Of a stretch of 64,000 bases of DNA, positions 1 to 11,994 are shown in pieces. How positions within the stretch are numbered: the first letter of the stretch is position 1; each line of letters begins with the position of its first letter. Position numbers and translations under genes: made by a program. Origin of the DNA: Eucommia ulmoides (taxonomy: Eukaryota > Streptophyta > Magnoliopsida > Garryales > Eucommiaceae); contig CM028338.1 in NCBI GenBank assembly GCA_016647705.1, forward strand, positions 12,740,240-12,804,239, in the 5' to 3' direction. The notes below the pieces were generated by a model. It was given only the letters and a program-made list of their open reading frames with translations, searched no databases and was not told where the DNA came from.

Positions 1-436
1 ATAGTATTAAGGTCAAATTATGATTTTTCAAAATTTTTCTTAAGTAAATCGATTTTAGAAACAAAATTTGACCTTTGCCTTGAAATCGTATCAAAATTAT
101 TTTTTAAAACTCCGTTTTCATTTTCAAGAATATCCACTTTAGATAGAAAATTATAAATTTCAAAAACAACATCTGAAAATTCTTTTGTACCATAATAATC
201 ATCCAAATGCATTTTAGATTTTCGGACACTTTTTCCACCATTTTCAAAAGAATCAAATTTTCTTTTTAACTCAAGCTTTCTTTAGCAAAAAATAATGTGA
301 AAGAAAGTAATTTTTTCATAACAATATGGACATTTTCATTATCATCATCTCCATCACTACCACAAGAATCATAAATCACATTTTCATAAATGAATTTACC
401 ACTATCAAAAGAGGATACACAAAACACATCATCCAT
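1..436 (-). pseudogene. Family A (SIRE-like Copia) gag remnant, element A1
   Basis: Reading the minus strand from an ATG at 436-434, the first residues are MDDVFCVSS, followed by an Asp/Asn-rich stretch and, after a stop and frame change, a coiled-coil-like segment (residues such as KMHLDDYYGTKEFSDVV and then Leu/Lys/Asn heptads) that ends in a stop near position 18. The same order appears in element A3 at 14745-15300. In plant Copia elements this segment lies in the C-terminal part of Gag, before the zinc knuckle. The usual N-terminal capsid-like domain is not seen between primer site and coiled coil, so the gag is internally deleted as well as frameshifted. The element continues out of the window to the left. 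Lineage assignment is from family knowledge, not a search. Confidence 0.6.
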
Positions 437-492
437 GGTGTGTGCACGTGACCGATTTAGCTATGATGTTAAGCCTAATCGAGCTAAAATTA

Positions 493-504
493 GCCCTGGT
501 ACCA
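493..504 (-). other. Primer-binding site, initiator-Met tRNA type, element A1
   Basis: On the minus strand TGGTACCAGGGC follows the LTR end (GGCCAACA) after a 2-bp spacer. It matches the usual plant Copia primer site TGGTATCAGAGC at 10 of 12 positions. This fixes the LTR boundary at 507 and the orientation of A1. Confidence 0.8.
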
Positions 505-2116
505 ATTGTTGGCCCAGTGAGCCACCCAAGAGGGGGGTGAATTGAGTAGTATTAAAAAATTATTAGAATAATAACATTTGAAATATCAAATAATTAATTT
601 TATCCTAAAATTAATTATTATCTTTATAGTAGCGGATAAGTGTAATAAAGTCTAGGTGTACACCCAAAAAATACAAGATAAAATAAAAGAAAAAAATAAT
701 GCAGTACATACCGATATATCCTGGTTCACCAAGCTACTCTCAGCTAATCCAGTCCTCTAACCCCCATGGCGATTCGCACCTACTAAATGCAAGATTCCTT
801 TATTGGTAAGAACCAAACCCTCACAATGATTCGTTTCACAGGCTCAGAATCAATCTTTACAATTCCTTTTCCCAGGGTCAGGAATAACATCTTCTTTTTC
901 CCAAGCTCAAGAATAACCTGTCTTTTTAGAGGCTAAAGATTAACCTAATTCTATTACAGGGAGAATCACGACCTAATTCTTTTTATACCTTAGGCTCAAA
1001 AATCAAAATCTCACATAAATATGCCCCAATTAACCTTTTACCTGGTAAGAATTGAACTGTTATAATTCTCTCACAAATTCAATCAAGAAAGAATTAACAC
1101 CTAATCTTTTTATACTCTAGGCAAAGATCAAAACCTCAATCTCTTTACCGGAAGAGAATGAAACCAACTAGCCTTGATTAGACACTCCTTCTAGTATCTA
1201 ATCTGACACTCAACTCACCAATTAAAAAATAATTGATAAGTGATTTTCCCACTCAAAGCTTCTACCAACCCAAATAAATTCAAACTCAATTAATGTCCCG
1301 ATACTAGTGATAGAAATGTGAGAATTTCAAAATTTGATAAATAAAGATGGGTAGCAAGCAATTAAGCACGTAATAAGATTTTCTCAAGAAATTGTTTCAA
1401 AAATAATTTTCAATAAAAAACCCGAAAAATAATTTCAAAGATCAAATTGCAAATAAAAATATAATCAAGCAACAATTAATAGTAAGGAATTTGGAAAGAT
1501 CTCACCAGGATTCCACCGAAAAAATAATGATTAGAGATAAGAATGAAACTTCAGGTCGATAGTAGCAATAATCCATAACAAATATTTCTCAAGAACAACT
1601 CTTAGAAAATATCTCACAATTCACTCAGTATGATTACTCTTAGAAAGCACAAGAGCTAGATAACTCAGAATAATTTGGATTCTCTTGATATGTTCTTAAT
1701 TTATGTTAAATCTGCAGGTCTATTTAAAGCCCCTTAAAACAAGCCGTATAACAGCTAGTTCCCATAAATGACACTCAATTACACCAATAGACCCTCTATA
1801 TCATAATGATTCATTCCTGGTATAATGAACTTAAAATATCTCTTAAAATATTCAATTAAATCCCTCAAATTTTTACATAGTCTCAATAAGATAAGATTGA
1901 AAGAATTATATGTACCAAATTGAGAAATATCAAAACTACATGAACTATATCTATAGGGATAATTAAATATTAATTAAATAACTTAAAACATATCAGATCC
2001 CTAAGATATCTCACATATCTTAACCATAAAACAGCTAGCAACAACTACATTTTGAATAAAATCCGAAATTCCATAAATCCTGAAATAGCTCCATCTGTCG
2101 ACCGGCCAATACCTAT

Positions 2117-3629
2117 TGATAGGTGTAAAATACCTATCTACTTCAATGCTGGATTTGGTAGTTTTTGAGTGAATTAGTTATATTTAATTGTGTTTTTGTT
2201 AGTTTTTATGTAATTCAGGTGTAGGCACGCAAACAAGTGATAAACGAGCAAAAACGGTGGGAAAACGGTGATGAAATGACGAAAAAACAAGGTTTCAAGA
2301 TCACAAGGTCTACTGCTGCGGCGAAGAAGCCACCGCCGAGGTGGTGAGAACGCAGAGGATGTACTGAAAAATGAACAAGAACCACCGCCTAGGCGGAGAA
2401 AACCATTGCCTAGGCAGAGAAGAGTCAGAGAAGTTGGAGCTGTTCCACCGCCGCGACGCTCATATCCACCGCCACGACGAAGATTGAACCGACTTACTCT
2501 CCGCCTAGGTGGTGAAATCCATCGCCTAGGCGGTAAATGATCGGTATGTTTGGAAAGTTGGCCGACATGCGCACCATCGCGGTGCTGATCCCCACCGCCG
2601 CGACGATCACTCTGCAAACAGAAAGAAAATATTTTTAGATATTTTAAAGCCTTTCACCTATAAATACCCATTCTCCTACATCTATTAAAACCTCTTGGGA
2701 GGTCTGGACACTGTTGGACGCCCCTAACCTTAGGAGGTGAACCTTGACCATTCTTGAAGAAGAGATTCATCATCCGGAAAAGAGGAAACATTATCGGATC
2801 GATCTTGGGTGATAATGGATCACTCCACCTTAAGATTTGATCTTTTTCTTTTTGTTTCTCTCTTTGTACTTTATTATTTTATTGTAAATAATGATGAATA
2901 CCTCTTGGTTTAATGTTCTAACGGCCAAGATCATGTTAGATTAGATAAATATTAGTTAGGGATCGATGTAGTTGTGTAAATACTTGTTTGGTTTAACATA
3001 TTTTTCTTTAATGGTTGTTTACTTTTAATTCAAATTGTGTTTATCATTTTAAGACAACTTTAATATGCTTGTTAAGGTATTAGGGTTGGATTTGAGAATC
3101 TAGAGTTTGACGCTCGGAAGAGGTAACCCTGGATTCGAACTAGGGTAAACACATCGTTATGATCTAACGATTTGGGAGGGCATTAGCAAGTGTGCAATCG
3201 ATGACGTTGGGGGCAAGACTCACGTGACCTAGGTTCGTTAAGACATTGAGGGGGACCTATTCGTTGACGCGAAGTCGCGTATTCCCCCGTCTTACACTTG
3301 GAAGAGATGGCAGATGAGTTTTAGAACCGAGATTGTCGGACACCCAAAACACCGTTATTGTTAATTAAATGAAATCAAACATGTATTAAGTGAGCGAAAT
3401 CAATCCCTAGGTAATCAACTTAGTTAGGATTAACCCACCAATTGAAGTTTAGCTTAGTTTTAATTAGTTTAATTTAAATCATTTTTTGAACCGGCTGGAT
3501 AATATGAGACTATACAAATTGCGGTATTCAATTATTCAACCTGTCCCTATTGGAACGATTCTTAAAGATCCATTATATTAAAATTGGACCTCGTGCACTT
3601 GCGAGTAGTCAATACGTGAGCGCGTAACA
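2117..3629 (+). repeat. Family B LTR (divergent subtype), left end of B1
   Basis: Plus-strand LTR of about 1.51 kb. It starts TGATAGGTGTAAA and ends near TAACA at 3629 (end less certain). It holds a palindrome array at about 2314-2606, including the perfect 12-bp CCGCCTAGGCGG at 2385-2396, a TATA box (CTATAAATACCC, near 2657), and one copy of the conserved unit with the G-box CACGTG. Frames of up to 147 aa over the GC-rich palindromes are by-products, not genes. Confidence 0.7.
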
Positions 3630-4529
3630 AATGCCTCGACGCACAAGTTTCATGCTCGTGCAAGTAGGATCTATAATAACTTTTACTAAAACGTAATGTT
3701 GAGCACACAACACATACGTGCATGAGTTTTACGCTTAACCTCAAAACAATCAGGGAACAGACTCATCATCGAGTAATGGCCCAGATGACGTCAAAACTCA
3801 GCATATAACACAAAAACTATCCTAAACAGACATGCACACATAGAAATAATAAAACATACTAACTAAAACATAAATAAACATATTACACATCACACCTAAC
3901 TCAAACTGGAAATGCCCAAAATAACCTAGTCAGCAATCCCAATGACATGATAAAGCATTATAATGAAGACTAGGGTTTAGAAGGCGTACCTACGAGGCGA
4001 GTGGATCTCGCCTCCATTTCAAGTCGACGGAGATGGATTTAATTTATTTTGGAACTTGGGTTGGCTCCCAAGAAGCGCTTGGTTTATGGTCGTCAACCTG
4101 ACACATTCAGAACGCTCTCAAGCTCGGTGGGATATTGCTTTGTTCTGCTCGATCTTTCAACGACACGCCTCACCGGCTTATGTGCATGGTCACACACTAT
4201 AAACGGTTCAGAATCCCATGAAAGATATGCATCAATACCTGTCGATCTAGCATCGCCAAGTATCCTGCATAAGAAATACAAAAACAAAACTACAAAGAAA
4301 AATTATATACAAAAAAAAATGCCTAAATTAAAATCAAGTTATTTACTCACAATATCAATAATAATCTACAAATCAATTCCTGGCAATCGTTACCAAAAAC
4401 TTGGTCGCGATTGTCGAAAACTGAATTTGACAACAAACCAATTCCCGGCAATCGTTACCAAAAACTTGGTCGCGATCATTGAAAACTAAATTTGATGACA
4501 ACCAATCTCTGGTAACAGCGCCAAAAACT
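3630..4529 (-). other. Family B internal region fragment, non-coding (B1)
   Basis: Minus-strand internal sequence homologous to 59240-60000 (B4) and 39200-39846 (B5). It includes an 18-base hairpin at 4055-4072 (stem CTTGGG/CCCAAG) and, on the minus strand, a polypyrimidine tract followed by CAG (reverse complement at 4265-4267) that resembles a 3' splice site. The region is cut short at about 3630, where it meets the plus-strand LTR. The frames here (146 aa on + at 4049-4489, 64 aa on -) run across the repeated primer sites and resemble no protein I recognise. Confidence 0.6.
4370..4529 (-). repeat. Tandemly repeated primer-binding-site unit (3 copies)
   Basis: Next to the LTR end the segment that reads CCAAAAACTTGGT on the + strand recurs at 4392, 4458 and 4521, spacings of 66 and 63 bp. 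On the minus strand the copy touching the LTR reads TTTTTGGCGCTGTTACCAG, a decayed form of the Athila/Tat-type site TGGCGCCGTTGCCGGGGA. The outer two copies are more diverged. B4 and B5 have two copies each at nearly the same spacing. Confidence 0.7.
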
Positions 4530-6150
4530 TGGTGGCCGCTAATTAAGTGCTGCTACTTTCACCGCAAGTGTACGTATCAAGTTTTAGTAAAATGGACCTT
4601 TCGGTCGGGTATCGTATCCACAGGGATTGGTTGAGATTACTATCGAGTATAGCGATTGTCATAACCTAATTTTATCTAGGAGACAAAAATGGAATTTAAT
4701 TTAATACTAATATTAAACTAAAATACTAATTAAGTTAACTATACTATAAATACTAATTTTAGATTGTTTAGGGGAGTAGATTGCCTAGGTATTAACGTTA
4801 TTTACTAAAATGCGTTTGATTTCGTTTTAGTTAATATTAACGGCGTTCGGCATATCCAACAATCTCAGTTCATAAATTCTCTCGCCACCTCTTCCGAGTA
4901 TAAGATGGGGGATTACGCAACTTCGAATCAATGTTGAAGTCCCCCTCAACGTCTTAAAAACTCTAGGTCACGTGAGTCTCGCCCCAACGTCATTGATTGC
5001 ACACAATCCAACTCCCTCCCAGGTTATTGGATCGTTGCGTTGTGTTTACCCTATCGACAATCTTAGTTCTAAAACTCTCCCGTCACATCTTCCGAGTGCA
5101 AGACGAGGGAATACATGACTTCGTGTCAATGCTGAAGTCCCCCTCAACGTCTTAACGACTCTAGGTCACGTGAGTCTTAACCCAACGTCATCGATTGTCC
5201 ACAATCAAAACCCCGACCAGGTTATGGGATTGTAGCGTTTGTTTATTCTAGTCCGCATCCGGGGTTACCTCTTCTGAGAGTTAAACTCTGTATTCTGGAT
5301 ATGTAAATCTAAGCATGATAAACAAACAATAAGGCACACACAATCAACATACAAAGAACAACCAAGAACGAAACATAAACTTAACCAAAACTACATTTTC
5401 ATAAATAAAATATTAATTCCCATTTACAATCTATGTTTAGCTCGTGGACCTAACCGTATAAACAATAAAAACCGAGCTAAACATGCTCAATAATCTACAA
5501 AACTAAAGAAAATAAAGTGAGAAGCGGAAAAACTTAGCTGATATTCGAAGATTTAGTGCTAAATCCGTAATCCAATTGCTCCTCCTTCATCTTCCTTCTC
5601 GGGATTGAATGAGCACTCTCCAAAACTCTCTCTCTATTCTATCTAACCCTGGGAAGGCCCTAATGGCCTGAGAGAGCTTAGAAAATGAGAGGTGAAGGGG
5701 TATAAATAGACAAAATATCTAAATAAATATCTAACATTGCGCAGAGGGTGACCGCCACGGCTGTGAAATATGTCGGTTCATGTTCTCCTAGGCAGTGGAG
5801 TCAGCGGTGGCTATAAAAGACTTTTTGCTGGATTTTCTGCCTAGGCGGTGGACCTCCATCAACAATTGTGTCTTCTTAGCATCTTTACTGCCGCAGCAGT
5901 GGTCTGGACGCCGCGACAATGAGCTTGTTTGTAGAATCTTGCTATCTTGCTCATTTTTCCACCGTTCTCCGACCGTTCTTGATACGAATTGATCGTTTAT
6001 GCTCCGGCTTCGATTTTATACCTTTTCACCCCACGCACCTATTTTAATACAAAAAGAATAAAATATATTAAAACATATAAAAATAACTATAAATGTACTC
6101 AAAAACTAACAAATTTGAGTTGGAAATATATAGGTAATTTACACCTGTCA
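4530..6150 (-). repeat. Family B LTR, right end of B1
   Basis: Minus-strand LTR of about 1.62 kb whose U3 start is the GACAGGTGTAAATTACC end at 6150. The conserved block with TCACGTGAGTC occurs twice, at about 4966 and 5164 (198-bp period), plus a partial third unit near 5250. Palindromes such as CTGCCTAGGCGGTGG and CTGCCGCAGCAG lie at 5741-5915. On the LTR strand CTATTTATACCCC serves as a likely TATA box (about 5698-5711). Confidence 0.8.
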
Positions 6151-6824
6151 CCCATCAGTCGACTGCCCATCTATCACCTATCAACTGGACGATTCAGAGA
6201 GTTTCATAAGTCGACCTATCTGTCGACTTAGAGATTCAGAGACTTCATTATTTGATCATAAGTCGACTTAGAGATTCAAAGACTTCTTGTTTTAATCTCA
6301 GGTCGACCTACCTGTCGACCGAAAGATTCAACAATGTCATTCTTTGATTATCACTCAACTTACCTGTCGACTGAGAGATGTTGGAATCCTCTTCTTGAAT
6401 TTGTTTTACATCCTATTTCATCGACGTTTTTGCCCCTTTAACAGATTTCTTTTCTCGGTTAGCTCCACTAAATACTTAAGTTCAATTTTAGTCAATTATC
6501 TTTATTTATTTTTTAATTTCACATAGGAGAAAATAATTTAACTAATTAGGATCCTATAAAAACACACATAATTTTGAAAAATATTTTGTGCCGTGTGTGA
6601 TCCTAACTGGGAATCATTAATAGTAAAAATTTAACCTTAGTTATTTTCCCTAGATTCTTCAATTTCTTCAATCTCTTAACTTCCATCATCTTTGTTATTT
6701 GTCATTTCAATTTCTTCATGATAATATCTTCATTAGAACTAATAAACTGAAACACTTAATCAAACCGTTAGTTCCACCAACAATATTAAGATTTAGTTGT
6801 TTATCAAAATCTTAAGATCAACAA

Positions 6825-8844
6825 TGTTGAACCTAATGTTAGATGGATAATTAAAAGTTAATGTTTCAAGGAACTAATGATTTTATTGAGTGATTTAAGA
6901 TTAAAAGTTCTATAGGTTGAAATGAGAAAAAGAACTGGTCAAAAAGATTTGTCATTGAAGAATTCATGGAATGATCATTGAAGAATAAGAGGAATTCAAG
7001 ACGGGTGCAAGATCATAATGAAGATTTTCAGAGCATTGAATACATTTAGGTGAAAACAACTCATTACTTTTATACTTTTAATGTAACCCGAATTAGGATC
7101 ACGCACGACACTTTAAAATGAATAAAATTATATGTATCACGGTAACAAGTGTTATGTTTAAGTTCCTAAAATATTTTTAAGAAGTGTTAAATCATAAAAC
7201 TACTTTTGGTAAAGTGTTTAAGTGAAAATATGGTTTTAACACATAAAATAATGAATTTTATGGTCAATTCGGTCCATTGACGAAATGGGTCAGTCGACTA
7301 ATAAAAACAGTAGCTTAATGGAGTTAAATAGGTGTACCTATTTCCCAATTTGGTTAACCGACAAGTTAGATCGTTTGACTAACGAATCCAGTAGCCGAAA
7401 CGAAGAAATAAGGGAAAACACACTTAGTGAATTGCTCAATCGATGGCGAGTTCAGTCAACCGACCGAAGATAGTGAAACAGTCAAAAAGTTGACCATTGA
7501 GGGGGCAGTCGGCGGTTAGGGGATTGGTCGACCAATCGGGTCAAACAGACAAATGTTGATTGTTTTGGATTTTTATCCAATTCTCATTGTTTTAAACAAT
7601 TTTGAAAGAGGTTTTTAAGGAATTTGTGTATTTTACTATTATATATATATGTATATATATCATATGTTACTAATATTCTATCTATTTAGTTCATATATTA
7701 ATTAATTCTTTTAATTGAATTAGTAAAACAACTTCCTATAATTAAGTGTTTTGAATCTAAAAAGTTTTGGGGACCAAATTCAGTTTTTTAAAAGTATTTT
7801 TAAATTAAACATACCTTTTTTGATAGTATATGATATATGGGGTATTAAAGAGATATTTTAGGTCATGTAATTTGAAAACTAGCCGTTAGAGGTCTAGTTA
7901 GAAGTTTATATATAGAGACATCAGTTTTTCAAATTAGAAAAATTAAGAACAATCAGCCATTACTATTAAAAGAGAGTGATTTACAAAAGCGTTCTTTATT
8001 GAGGTTCGAAAAGGTTTTGATCACCGGTCTTTGTTTTTCACTCTGCTATTGTAATCATTTTCAAGAAATACTGGTGAGATTTTTTTATGTTAATTAAAGT
8101 ACGTTCTTAGATTATTTATTTGATTACTTGGATTAAGTATTTTTAGAAAAATCATTTTCAAATATAATATCTTGAAAAATCTTTTAAAATGATAGTTATT
8201 TGTGAAATCTAATTATTTATTATTTGTCATTTAAATTGATTAAATCAAATTTGTGCCTCACATAGATTCTATCACATCGTTTTCGGGACATTAATTGAGC
8301 ATAATTGTTTTGAACATATTTGGACGGTGTCTATCGGGGTAGTTAGGATTTTATCTTTAGTCTGAGAAACAAATTAGGGTTTGATGCGAAAAAGATTAGG
8401 TTAATCTTTAACTTTTTAAAATTTTAGGTTTAAATTCTTCTTCTAATAGATTTAGAATGATATAAGGTTCTTCCTAAACCAGTGAAAAGGATAAGTATAA
8501 TAGTGTAAGAGTGTAAAGGTTAATTCTGAGCCTGCAAAAAGAATCAGGATTGTAAGAGTTTGGTTCCTACTTGGGAAAGAAATCAAGAGTTAGTAGATTG
8601 TGAAATCCTTTTGGAGCTCGGAGGACTGGATGTAGGTAAAAGTAGCTTGTTAAACTAGGATAAATTATTGTGTGCTGTATTGTCATATTTCTATAGTTTG
8701 GGTGTGCACTTAGTTCAACTCATTTTCACTGCTTAACAAGATAACAATCAATTAGGGAAATTGATAACTTGTGTTTGATTTAATTGTTTAAATTTTTGTA
8801 ACTACCCAATTCACCCTCCTCTTGGGTAGATCTTTATGCCAACA
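6825..8844 (+). repeat. Family D LTR (D1), probably solo
   Basis: About 2.02 kb from TGTTGAACCTAATG to ATGCCAACA. Visible parts: U3 with a palindrome array (7262-7545, including the perfect 14-bp ATTGGTCGACCAAT at 7523-7536), a TATA box (TATATATAG near 7907), a run of degenerate AGGTTTGATC-type repeats (8350-8600), and a terminal hairpin CTACCCAA/TTGGGTAG (8802-8829). It abuts the A1 LTR with only 1 bp between. No primer site or internal region follows, and no clear 5-bp duplication is seen, so solo status is an inference. Confidence 0.7.
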
Positions 8845-9102
8845 AATGAGGTTAAATATTTCAAAGAGGTGGATAGATTCTCTTCCTTCGACAATGATAA
8901 GTCCCTATCTCAGTTCTAATGTTGGCCTACTTGTTCTTGGTCCTAGTCTTGGTCACCTAATGAAGAACATTACCCAAAACATCCTATTTTTTTGTAGTAC
9001 TCCCTCCATTTGTTTTGTACTAAAAAACATTCTATGAATGGAAATTACCTTTTAACTACCTTTATGATTTTTTATTTTGCTCTCTGTCCCTTTGTTGCCC
9101 TC
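8845..9102. other. Unassigned sequence between D1 and the D element
   Basis: No gene. The run TACTCCCTCCATTTGTTTTG at about 8998 resembles the end of a Stowaway-type MITE (CTCCCTCCGT...), but no matching inverted end is present. It could be a fragment cut by the neighbouring insertion, or chance. Confidence 0.3.
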
Positions 9103-10430
9103 TGTTGAATCTAATGTTTTGATAGACTATCGAACATTGATATTTTATAGAACTAATGGGTTTATTGAAAGATTTTAGATGAGAAGTTCCATGTGTTTAA
9201 ATAATAAAAATAATGAATCAAAAAGGTTAATCATTGAAGATTTTCAAAATGAAGATTTTTTTAAGAGATTCAAGATGGGTGCAAAGTGAAGACATTAAAG
9301 ATTGATGGAGTATTGAATTTTTTTTGTATTCTTAGGTAAAACAACTCATTACTCTTGTGCTCTTAATGCAACTCGATTAGGATCTGCATAACACTTTAAA
9401 ATAAGTAATCTTGTGTGTGTTATTATCAGAAGAGATAAATTCAAAATCCTAAATCATTTTATAGTGTTAAAATTATAAAATATGTTTTATATAAATAGTT
9501 GAATTAGGAAAATATTTTTAACACATGAAATGAGATATTTCTGGTAGATTCGGTCAATCGACGAAAATGGTCGATTGACTAACAGAAACAATAACTTAAA
9601 ATAATATGTGGGAGAAAGCTACTAGTCAATTCGGTTAATCGATAAGAAGCATTGGTCGACTGCCATTATGGTTGCGGACTAACCCATGGGGTTGGTCAAC
9701 TGACTGACTGGTCGGTCAACCAACACTGACAGACTTATTCAACTTGATTGTTTCGGTTTTTGTGATCTTTTACCTAAATCTATGGTTTTGAACAAAATGA
9801 TATTTTTTGGGGATTTTATTATATTGTTATTATATATCATATATAATCACGATCTTATTAAATTGGTCCATATATTAATTAATTCTTTGAATTGAATTAG
9901 TAAAACTACATTCCATATTTAAGTTTTTTTGAATCTAAAGCATTCTGGTGACCAAATCAAGTTTTTCTAAGAATATTTTTAAATGAAATATATCAATTTT
10001 GGTAGTATAATATATATGGGGTCCTAGAGTGTCATTTGAGCTCTTAGTTTTTGAAAGCTAGCCGTTATAGTTATAGTTTGAATTCTATATAGGGAGACCT
10101 ACTAATTTCATTAATGGTCATCAAGAACAAAGAGTTTTAATCGTCCTTTGTTTTAAAAGAGAATGATTTTTGTTGAAATATTTCTAAAAGAGTGATTCTA
10201 AAAGAGTTCTTGATCGAAGCGTGCAAAAGTTTTCATCACCGGTTTTGTTCTATACTAAGCTAGCTTATATGTTTTCAAGAAATCCCGGTGAGATATTTCC
10301 AAATTGATTTAAGTGATTTTCTTATATTATCAAATTGATAACTTAGAATATTTTGTTAGAAAAAATCATTTTCTAGTTTGAATTACTTGTATATTTTTTT
10401 TAAAAAAAATATTATGTTAAATTGAACTGA
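9103..10430 (+). repeat. Family D LTR, 3'-truncated (D2)
   Basis: Homologous to D1 from its start through U3, the TATA box (CTATATAGG near 10086) and the GAAATCCCGGTGAGAT block, then similarity stops at about 10400-10440. The U5 end with the terminal hairpin and CCAACA is missing. Confidence 0.6.
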
Positions 10431-10995
10431 TCATCATATTCTTGCTAGTATAAATTTTACAATAATTAGTCTTACCTTTCATGATAAACGATCTCTCGAG
10501 CATCTGTGTATTACATGAGTAATTACACTGTCCTGGTATTTTCTCGTGATTTGTTCAACATTGCTCATGCATATTGGCAAAATCTATTTATGTTGCATAT
10601 CCACGCTATATATCATGTTTATGAATAGTTTATATTAAGTTTATTTTCTAAAGAATGCATAATTTAATTGACATATTTGCCTAAATTGAGCATTGAGATC
10701 TTTTAAATGATTAATCATCTCATGTCTTCTTATATGATGCATTTACAAGTCCTTGATTTGAGGAATGTATTTGCCAGCATCATGTATATCATATGTGAGG
10801 ATATTAGCTTTGCTTAATTTTATTTATTCTATCAATTTGATATATCTATAAATAGTATATCGAATAAGCTGATATGTACTCCTGGTATCCTATTGTCAAC
10901 CGGTACATAGAACCATTATCACATATCATTGTATATGGCCAAAATTGGTTGGAATTGGTTAGAGATCATATATGATTTTGAGGATAAATGATATA

Positions 10996-11029
<34 letters not shown>

Positions 11030-11994
11030 TTGATTTCTACTAATGATTTTCTTCCAAGTATGTTTTAAAGAATTTCAGGTTATAAGATAATTCATGAAGA
11101 AATAAATATTCATACCGAAACTCAAAGTTTAAGTCAAGAATAAGAATGAGGTTGATTCAAGGAGATAATTGATCAGAGTTGAATCTCCATTCAACTTAGT
11201 ACTAAAACAATCTCATTCTTGCACCGTTATACGTGAAATTTATGTGATGTGAAATTATCGTTGAAAATCTTATTCACAGAAATTGACTAGCATTTTCATG
11301 AATATCATGCTTTGATTATATGCATACATGGAATTTTATTGTTAACCAATAATATTTTATTGGTTAAAAATATGTCATGTGATGATTATTATATTTCTCG
11401 TATCACATGTTATTAAAAAATATTTAATAAAATCAATATTTAACATGATCTTATTTGTCGGCATATTGTATGAATTCAAGATTTCTTGGTTGGTATCGCT
11501 TTATGAAATCATGTTAATATATTTTGGATACCATATGTTCGATCATTTGAATATACATGGCATATCAATCTATGTTTAGTGTTTTAAGACAAATTTGTTA
11601 AACACTTCATACTTTAGCATGTGGATACCTTTATAGGCATTAAGTTCCTAGTTTTATGCATGATAACATAAACTTAGCATATGTTTCATGTCTCCAGGTT
11701 TTAAATGATTATTATTTTGGAAGGGATCTAGATTTTGATGAGATAACATCTTTAATAAGCAATATCCATGTTTATAGTGTTCATCAGATTTATGTCAATG
11801 GTTTCATAAATGATCTATATTATTATTGAGATATGCTTCATATGCTAGTGCATTAACGATTATATGATTCTAAATTTATCCAAAAGGGTGTTGACAAAAG
11901 GTATCATAAAATATATTGAGCTATTTTAAATTAAATGATTTTATGCACTATTGATATATTTTAAGTACAATGTTTTTATCTATCTAGAAGAGGT
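10431..11994 (+). other. Non-coding internal region shared with element A3
   Basis: AT-rich, without a credible frame. Three segments recognisably match the A3 internal region: 11027-11260 with 16705-16930, 11280-11500 with 16935-17125, and 11525-11890 with 16315-16580. The order differs between the two elements (see findings). It looks like untranslated filler of a non-autonomous Copia family rather than host sequence. Confidence 0.5.
10998..11026. repeat. (CA)n microsatellite
   Basis: About 14 CA units in the internal region of the D element. Confidence 0.95.

Larger units (their letters stand above)
2117..6150. mobile_element. Composite family B element B1 with inverted LTRs
   Basis: The insert in the A1 LTR starts TGATAGGTGTAAAATACC and ends GGTAATTTACACCTGTCA, so both outer ends are the U3 start of a family B LTR in inverted orientation. 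It is flanked by CCTAT (2112-2116) and CCCAT (6151-6155), a 5-bp target-site duplication with one mismatch. Order: plus-strand LTR (2117 to about 3629), truncated minus-strand internal region (about 3630-4529), minus-strand LTR (4530-6150). The two LTRs are divergent: the left one has one G-box unit, the right one has two. A normal element would have LTRs in the same orientation. Confidence 0.7.
507..6823 (-). repeat. Family A 5' LTR of element A1, interrupted by B1
   Basis: Minus-strand LTR made of 507-2116 plus about 6156-6823, roughly 2.28 kb without the insert, close to the 2.31 kb of solo copy A5. Its 3' end (low coordinates) is GGCCAACA next to the primer site. Its 5' end (high coordinates) is TGTTGATCTTAAG. 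Inside are the family landmarks: the degenerate GATTAGGTTAATC-like repeats (about 780-1180) and the GTCGAC palindrome array in U3 (6155-6370). The second LTR of this element lies beyond the left edge, so A1 could be complete or not; this cannot be told from the window. Confidence 0.8.

Noticed and set aside
2174-2617. 147-aa minus frame rich in PPRR repeats
   Set aside because: Its repeats are translations of the palindrome array in a family B LTR. Similar RRW/PPRR frames appear at the homologous places at 54717-54950 and 61251-61556 for the same reason.
4049-4489. 146-aa + strand frame, near the longest in the window
   Set aside because: It overlaps the repeated primer-binding sites and internal hairpin of family B element B1, on the opposite strand to the element; homologous regions in B4 and B5 do not keep the frame.
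8998-9055. Stowaway MITE
   Set aside because: Only one end-like word (CTCCCTCCATT) is present, with no inverted partner or TA-flanked second end; kept only as a note in the unassigned segment.
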